The notes under the pieces are model-generated. The model did no database searches. It saw only the letters and a program-made list of their open reading frames with translations, and was not told the DNA's origin. DNA of 64,000 nt. It comes from Elmis aenea. Lineage: Eukaryota; Arthropoda; Insecta; Coleoptera; Elmidae. A program made the translations under genes and the position numbers. This document shows, piece after piece, positions 59,114-64,000 of the stretch (its first letter is position 1; each line of letters opens with the position of its first letter). The DNA lies in contig OX393581.1 in assembly GCA_947652605.1 (NCBI GenBank), positions 32,358,788 through 32,422,787 on the forward strand, written 5' to 3'.

Positions 59114-59854
59114 GTATGTTTGTTCACATATACAGTTGTGTGCAAAATTGTTAGCTTGGATGAAGTGACAGTGTTAAGGTGGGGGGTTTTTGTGTGGATT
59201 ATAAATGCGGGAAATTTCAATTCTGATTGGATCAAAATAGCTGTTAGTGCTGTAAAATTTAAGCATTTATGTACATTCAGTTTGACTTACATTTTTATAG
59301 ATAAATCGTAAAACGCCGCTTCACGTATACAAATCTGTAATTGGTCATTATCCAGTTATCTAAAATGCCGTTTACCTAACATGAAAAACGATTTTTATCA
59401 TTTAGAACTGTCGTGATGATTCACTTTCAATATAAATAAATGTAATGTGGTTTTATTTGAACTTATTAGTGATTTAATTTAAATTTGAAACGAAAAATCT
59501 GTTTTAAATTGAAATTCTTGTTGTAAATATTGAAATTTTGTAAATTTTTAGGAAAAAGGTGAAAATTACTTTAACAGTTAAAAGTTGTGATTTTGATTCA
59601 TAGTATGACTTGGTGAATTTACTGTGAAATATTTTCTTTTAAATTGGAGGGAGGGCCGTGCGGTAGATTTTCTCAGTATGATGCAAGTCTTCGAAATGCC
59701 GCCCCTTAAATGTTTTTGTTTTTAAATAACCTTTGATTGGGATTTTTTTTTAAAACTGCACAAAATGTACGAACACTATTTTAAAATAATGATAACAACT
59801 ATCAACTACAACAATCTACTACAGTTTTACCCTTTAAACTTTTAACTTTAGCAA

Positions 59855-60260
59855 ATTCGTTAATTAGGGATGTGTAGTCTAGAGTGGCAGCCAGTGTAGA
59901 TTTAATAGAAATTAATGACAGATTTCTAAGTTTTGTTTGGCCTATTGAACTTCTTAAGTATGTTTTGTTAATTTTAATTTGGGAAAACTTCTTTCCCCAC
60001 TAGCTACAGGAAGTCTTAATAAAATTCTCAGAGTTACAACAGTATTCGGATACAAAGTAATTAAGTTATTTTGGCACAAATAATTTCCAAATCCAAAGGT
60101 TTCATAGAATATGGTAGCATTCGTAATTCTTCTTGAAGATCATTTGCATTTATATCTGATTCATTTTCGACCGAAAGTATTGACTGGAGACTGGTACAAT
60201 AATTTTCTAGCGTTTTCTCATCTATATCCTTGAGTTTGAAATGTCATATAAAAACTGAAA
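59855..60260 (-). pseudogene. hAT transposase C-terminal remnant
   Basis: The minus-strand translation of 59870-60010 reads KKFSQIKINKTYLR, SSIGQTKLRNLSLISIKS and TLDYTSLINEFA. This is the hAT C-terminal dimerisation segment (ZMYM/DUF4371-like group), where 'K(I/L)xKTYLRSS' and 'RLxxLxLLSIE' are typical. Upstream codons (60040-60240) continue the similarity with stops and shifts. The catalytic region is not present. Confidence 0.75.
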
Positions 60261-60375
60261 ATTTTTGCTATGGGTTTCCAGAAGCGTGAATCGTTCATTC
60301 AGAGAATTAAGGGTAATGTCCAGAATATAAACTAACATTAAAACCAATATAGAACAGCGTTGCGTAAAGATTTTT

Positions 60376-60652
60376 GGCAATCACGAAGAGAAGGTCTCTC
60401 CGGGTAATTCAAAAGTGGTAAATAAGCTGAGTTAGGCAGCGCAATGAGCTGTATAGTGGGAAGTATAAAATTTCAAAGAACTTGTACGTACGAGTATGAA
60501 CAATAAATAACAAGGAATTAGTAAATATCCTAAACTTATAGTGAATCTTTTCATGTATGGAATATCAAAGATAGATGGCGATATACTTTACGTTATTCTT
60601 ACGTTTGCGTCACTTGTGAATTACCCGGAGAGACCTTCTCTTCGTGATTGCC
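60376..60652. mobile_element. MITE with 36-base inverted ends, nested in hAT remnant
   Basis: The terminal repeat begins GGCAATCACGAAGAGAAGG and extends about 36 bases almost perfectly at both ends. A perfect 8-bp duplication, agattttt, flanks it (60368-60375 and 60653-60660). The interior is non-coding. Confidence 0.9.
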
Positions 60653-60873
60653 AGATTTTTAATTATTGAATGGTTCAAATTGTATTTTGATTTCGCTGCT
60701 TATGCCGCCCCCTTACGGTGCCGCCTGATGCGGCCGCCTCTCTGCATCATAGCACGGCACGGCCCTGAGAGGAGAAATCCCTTATACCGAATTCAGATTT
60801 TCTGTGATAAAAAAACTGATATTATTAATAAGCTGATGTGTGTCGTGTTATAGTTTGGAAAGCCTTCGGAATA

Positions 60874-61662
60874 AAGTGTGTTTTAACAAGAGATGTAGGA
60901 TTTAAATTCCAAAACATTTTTCATTTGTCAAAATATGTGTATTTTTCCGAGATAATCGGGTTCCAAATAAAATCGCTATTCGGAACCTAATAAAAAAAAA
61001 TCAAAGAGACCAGTTTACTATAATATCTAAAGACGCAAAAGCCCACTTGGGTTTGCCGTTCAATCGAAAATATTGCCGCAATGAGTAAAAGTGTCGAAGA
61101 AGGCCCAAAATTTTGAAAAAGATGCTGGAAGGGCTGTTTCGGTCAGTGGAGTGCGCTATAATAATGTGGTGACCAACAATTTGTGGCCTTATCTGGAAAA
61201 TAAGGATATAGATTTATTATTAGATAGATAATGCCACGTGCCATACAAGTGGCAAAACAATCACTTTATTGCATTCCAAGTTCCCAGGTAGTTTGATTTC
61301 GAGAAATGGCGACATTAATTATTGGCCGCCAATAGCATGCACTTTGAGACCATTGTTTTTTAGTTTATTTGGGTCTACAATAAAGGAAAAGTCTATGCTA
61401 ATAATCTAGTCAAATTCACACTCTCAAAACCAACATCGAAGCTGTTTTTGCTGAGATAGAGCCGGATATTGCGAAAGAATGACCAAAAACCTCAAGAAAA
61501 GAGTGGCAGTCCATAAAAAGTGCCGAGGCGACTATTTGGATGATGTGCCATTCTATACACAATATGTCTACTCTAAAACAAAATTTAAAAAAATTAATTA
61601 TCGTATTTATTTGTAATTTTATTTAATAAAACAAATCCTACATGTTTTGTTAAAACAACCTT
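60874..61662 (+). mobile_element. Internally deleted mariner-type element
   Basis: Inverted ends AAGTGTGTTTTAACAAGAG and AAGGTTGTTTTAACAAAAC (outer to inner, right end given as reverse complement) continue into a shared 'atgtaggattt' and are flanked by TA. The body holds a broken transposase. Its length (789 bases) is well below the roughly 1.3 kb of intact members, so part of the gene is missing. Confidence 0.82.
61060..61590 (+). pseudogene. Mariner-type transposase pseudogene
   Basis: Recognisable pieces in order: VSGVRYNNVVTNNLWPYLEN, then after a frameshift DNATCHTSGKTITLLHSKFP, GSLISRNGDINYWPP and a later GDYLDDVPFYTQY. These correspond to the second catalytic Asp region (QQDxATCHTA) and the third Asp region (NWPPxSxDLTPLDFFLWG). 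In the latter the Asp-Leu-Thr-Pro motif is corrupted (CTLRPLFFSLFG). There are at least two frameshifts and several stops, and the DNA-binding N-terminus is largely unrecognisable. It is inactive. Confidence 0.88.
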
Positions 61663-62142
61663 TAGAATGGCTTCATTAAATATGACCACAAATATTTATT
61701 AAGCAAGCAGAAAACTCTTATGTCATTGTAACAGCGATGCACCAAAAGTTTTTTTCATGTAATATTTATTTATCTAACGTTGATGTTATACTATCTTGAC
61801 AAGTACAATTAAGTAACTTTAACGTGAAAGTATCTGACGTTAATGATAAGAGCGCAGGTACGTTTTCAATTAGAATAATCTATGAGACATGTGCATGTTA
61901 TGGGTGTGCTAGATTAGATTACTTTAAAGAGTTCAGAGTTATCGTCTTCACTGCATACAGGTTTTACTGTTCATCACGAAAAATACGAGAAACTCGGAAA
62001 TATTTAGAGATGAAACAATGGTTAAAAGCAGGGTATCTCTGTTGCCATAATTGTTTGCGAACATCTGATATCAGTCTCTTCGGTTATTGTGCCAAGATAA
62101 GCACGTCAGTGTTATCAGATTTTTTATGTCGTTTTCCATTAA

Positions 62143-62681
62143 CCCTTTCCCGCTTAGTGGTATACTACACATACCACAAATTTGAAAATTATTCTGGATC
62201 CTGCTTTGTGGTATACTTAACGTACCACCGACCTAATATGTTCATAAACATGCGCCCTCTATGATGCAACTCATTCAAACCGAATAGTTCGCTTCAAGTG
62301 CCTGTAATAGATTAGTTTTTACCTCTAATTGTCAATTGACATTCTGCGCGAAGAAAAGTGTGTCAAAATGTATAATTTATGAATTTTTAGTACTCTGAAA
62401 ATTAATTTAATTTCTTTTATATGTTTGTAGTTTATATCCATTATCTTACATTCGTATTGTACTTTTTTCAAGATTTAAGTTATTTTTTGTTATTTTTGTT
62501 AAAACATGTTAATATTTATTGCTACGTTGCTTAGGGGTATATTTAATATACCCCCCTTTTTTTTAAACTGATGAAATTAAAAATTTGAAAAAAATTGTGA
62601 ATACTTCTTAACTCATTTTCTATTGGTGTACTTAAAATTATACATCAGAAATTACTATTTCTATATGCTGCCCACAAAGGG
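62143..62681. mobile_element. piggyBac-like MITE
   Basis: Ends CCCTTTCCCGC and GCCCACAAAGGG are flanked by TTAA on both sides (62139-62142 and 62682-62685), the target of piggyBac transposases. Inside are three palindromic words: gtggtatactacacatacca, gtggtatacttaacgtacca and ggggtatatttaatatacc. No transposase frame. Confidence 0.83.
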
Positions 62682-62694
62682 TTAAGGCACTATA

Positions 62695-63357
62695 CAGGGT
62701 GTCCCAGCCAAGACGAATTATTCGATAGCTCTGTTATTAGTAATAATATTTAAAAAAGTTAAATATAAAAGTTGTTTGTGATCCTTTAGTACATAACCTA
62801 AAATTATTTTTAATTATACATAGTGTTTTGTTTTTGCGCACTGATACCAAACATTGTTTTTTTTTTATAGAACACTATGTATATTTTGTAATTTTGGGAT
62901 GTAAAATTAAATTTTCTTTCAAAAATATTATAGGTTATTTATGTCTAAAATGAACCGTTTTTGAGTTATTAACGTTTTTTTGAAAATTTTGACAGATGCA
63001 GACCTTTATAAAAATATTTATATTTATTAACATAACAACACCAGAGGAATTTACTCCGGTAATTTATTAGACAATAGTGTCATAGTAATTGTTGACTAGT
63101 TACATTTTTAAAATATTATACAGGGTGTTCGTTATACTCGGTCCATTTCCCTAAACTTTAAACGCATATAAGTCATCTTTTTTAAATAGAACACCCTATA
63201 CATTTTTACATTTTCTTGTAGAAAATTTAATTGTCTTTCAAAGTTGTTAAGCATGTTTTATGTCTAAATATAGTATTTTTGAAGTTATTTCGTTTCTTAT
63301 GATTATTTGCGAGTATTTTGCCTAAAATATCTGAAGTAGCCTTTGAAAATTCAAAAA
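62695..63357. mobile_element. Half-length family A element
   Basis: TA-CAGGGTGTCCCAGCCAAGAC starts a stretch that matches, in reverse complement, 4137 back to about 3480 of the fold-back at 3164-4137, including 'gacagatgcagacctttat' and 'cagggtgttcg'. It stops near 'cctttgaaaattcaaaa' without a second end. It begins only 9 bases after the piggyBac-like TTAA. Confidence 0.82.
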
Positions 63358-63548
63358 AGAAATTGTTAGTGCATCTTCAACAAATGAGACTTTTTTTTTC
63401 AAGTTCTTTGCTTCAAACTGCTCTCGTTAGTCGTTACTATCTAAGCCGTCTTACGTTTTAACCCACGTCCGTATTGCCGCCAAGTTGTTAATCGTTTTTA
63501 ACCAATCCTTTTTTAAATGGGGTGTGCACACCCAAACACCCCCCTTGG

Positions 63549-63913
63549 TAGTGGCGTAGTAAGGGGGGATCAAGGGGATAAATCTCCTCTCCGAAAATTT
63601 GATAAGGACTAAAATTACAATTACCACATTTCCAAACATATAAAATAAATATAAAATATATATGTTTGAATATTCTACTTATAAATGATATTTTTGGGTA
63701 CCTTTGACCTTGAAAATTAAAAAAATTGCCTATGGCGCTGTTACGCGCCCCTGGACCCCCCGCACCTCTTTCTTCCTACTCACTTTTTGTGTCTAGCTCC
63801 CCTAGGTCATTTTCTAATTTTACCATTACCATGCCCCATTTGAAACTAGTCAGTATTATTTATGCAAATTTAAACAATATCCCCCATGAAATATTTTTCT
63901 ACGTACGCCACTG
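63549..63913. mobile_element. hAT-type MITE
   Basis: Ends 'tagtggcgtagtaaggg' and 'ctacgtacgccactg' are flanked by a perfect 8-bp duplication, ccccttgg (63541-63548 and 63914-63921). C-rich words such as 'gcgcccctggaccccc' lie inside. No coding frame. Confidence 0.9.
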
Positions 63914-64000
63914 CCCCTTGGTAACGTCACTGGGGTGTCCCAGGTCCAGCATGCGGATCTCGCTGTTTATAGGAGATAGTTGGCTTAAATTAGTTGAATT

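Larger units (their letters stand above)
59651..60767 (-). mobile_element. hAT element remnant with nested MITE
   Basis: Ends 'gagggccgtgcgg' and 'gcacggccctg' are inverted repeats of the CAGGGCCGTGC type; a target duplication is not clear. Inside lie a decayed hAT transposase C-terminus (minus strand) and a 277-base MITE at 60376-60652. GC-rich 'tgccgcccc' sequence lies next to both ends. Confidence 0.7.

Noticed and set aside
61824..62264. 146-codon open frame on the + strand
   Set aside because: It runs across the TTAA insertion boundary of the piggyBac-like MITE at 62143, so its right part is transposon sequence. No domain is recognisable.
1..64000. CRISPR arrays, operons, rRNA genes
   Set aside because: Nothing of the kind is present. 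The sequence is eukaryotic, with spliceosomal introns, and its repeats are transposon-derived.

Overview
This window is nuclear DNA of an insect. It is AT-rich, split by introns, has eukaryotic splice signals and AATAAA sites, and is dense in class II transposons. The best evidence for an insect is the 3' end of the muscle gene troponin I (wupA in Drosophila), on the + strand from the left edge to about 15.6 kb. The order of insect cannot be fixed from this window. The gene architecture, troponin I carrying its own Pro/Ala-rich tail, is the one described for Lethocerus (Hemiptera); Drosophila instead attaches such a tail to tropomyosin.

Troponin I region (1-15.6 kb). The shared upstream exons lie left of the window. 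Two alternative C-terminal exons are visible: 1464-1502, ending in AEWQKK-stop, and 4305-4361, encoding KKPEWTKKDEKKVQEAEA-stop, close to the usual insect TnI end. Downstream, six phase-matched exons (6876-6906, 7897-8232, 9572-9610, 9708-9749, 13439-13642, 15354-15364) encode a tail of about 220 residues rich in Ala, Pro, Glu and Gly, a 'troponin H'-type extension. Two more phase-compatible small exons (2191-2220, 12391-12408) are possible. The introns hold four long near-palindromic transposons.

Middle (15.6-58 kb). I see no complete host gene here. The sequence is a mosaic of transposon copies separated by AT-rich DNA. The commonest class is long fold-back elements with mariner-like ends (CAGGGTG, CCGGGTG or CAGCGTC) flanked by TA. 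One of them (49342-51250) still carries a DDE transposase C-terminus that explains how the palindrome arose. Others are hAT-type MITEs with 8-bp target duplications, four of them tiled with short GC-rich motifs, plus a 400-bp GC-rich repeat in two copies, a tRNA-derived SINE, and three copies of a hammerhead-ribozyme-like motif. The best ribozyme candidate is at 35895-35954. Isolated candidate first exons are seen at 46752-46809 (possibly THAP-type) and 26.6-26.84 kb.

Right end (58-64 kb). A compact intronless gene on the minus strand (58765-59037) encodes a 90-residue protein that looks like a small Sm-type fold. It is followed by a hAT element with a decayed transposase and a nested MITE, an internally deleted mariner-type element, a piggyBac-like MITE with TTAA duplications, a half fold-back and a final hAT MITE.
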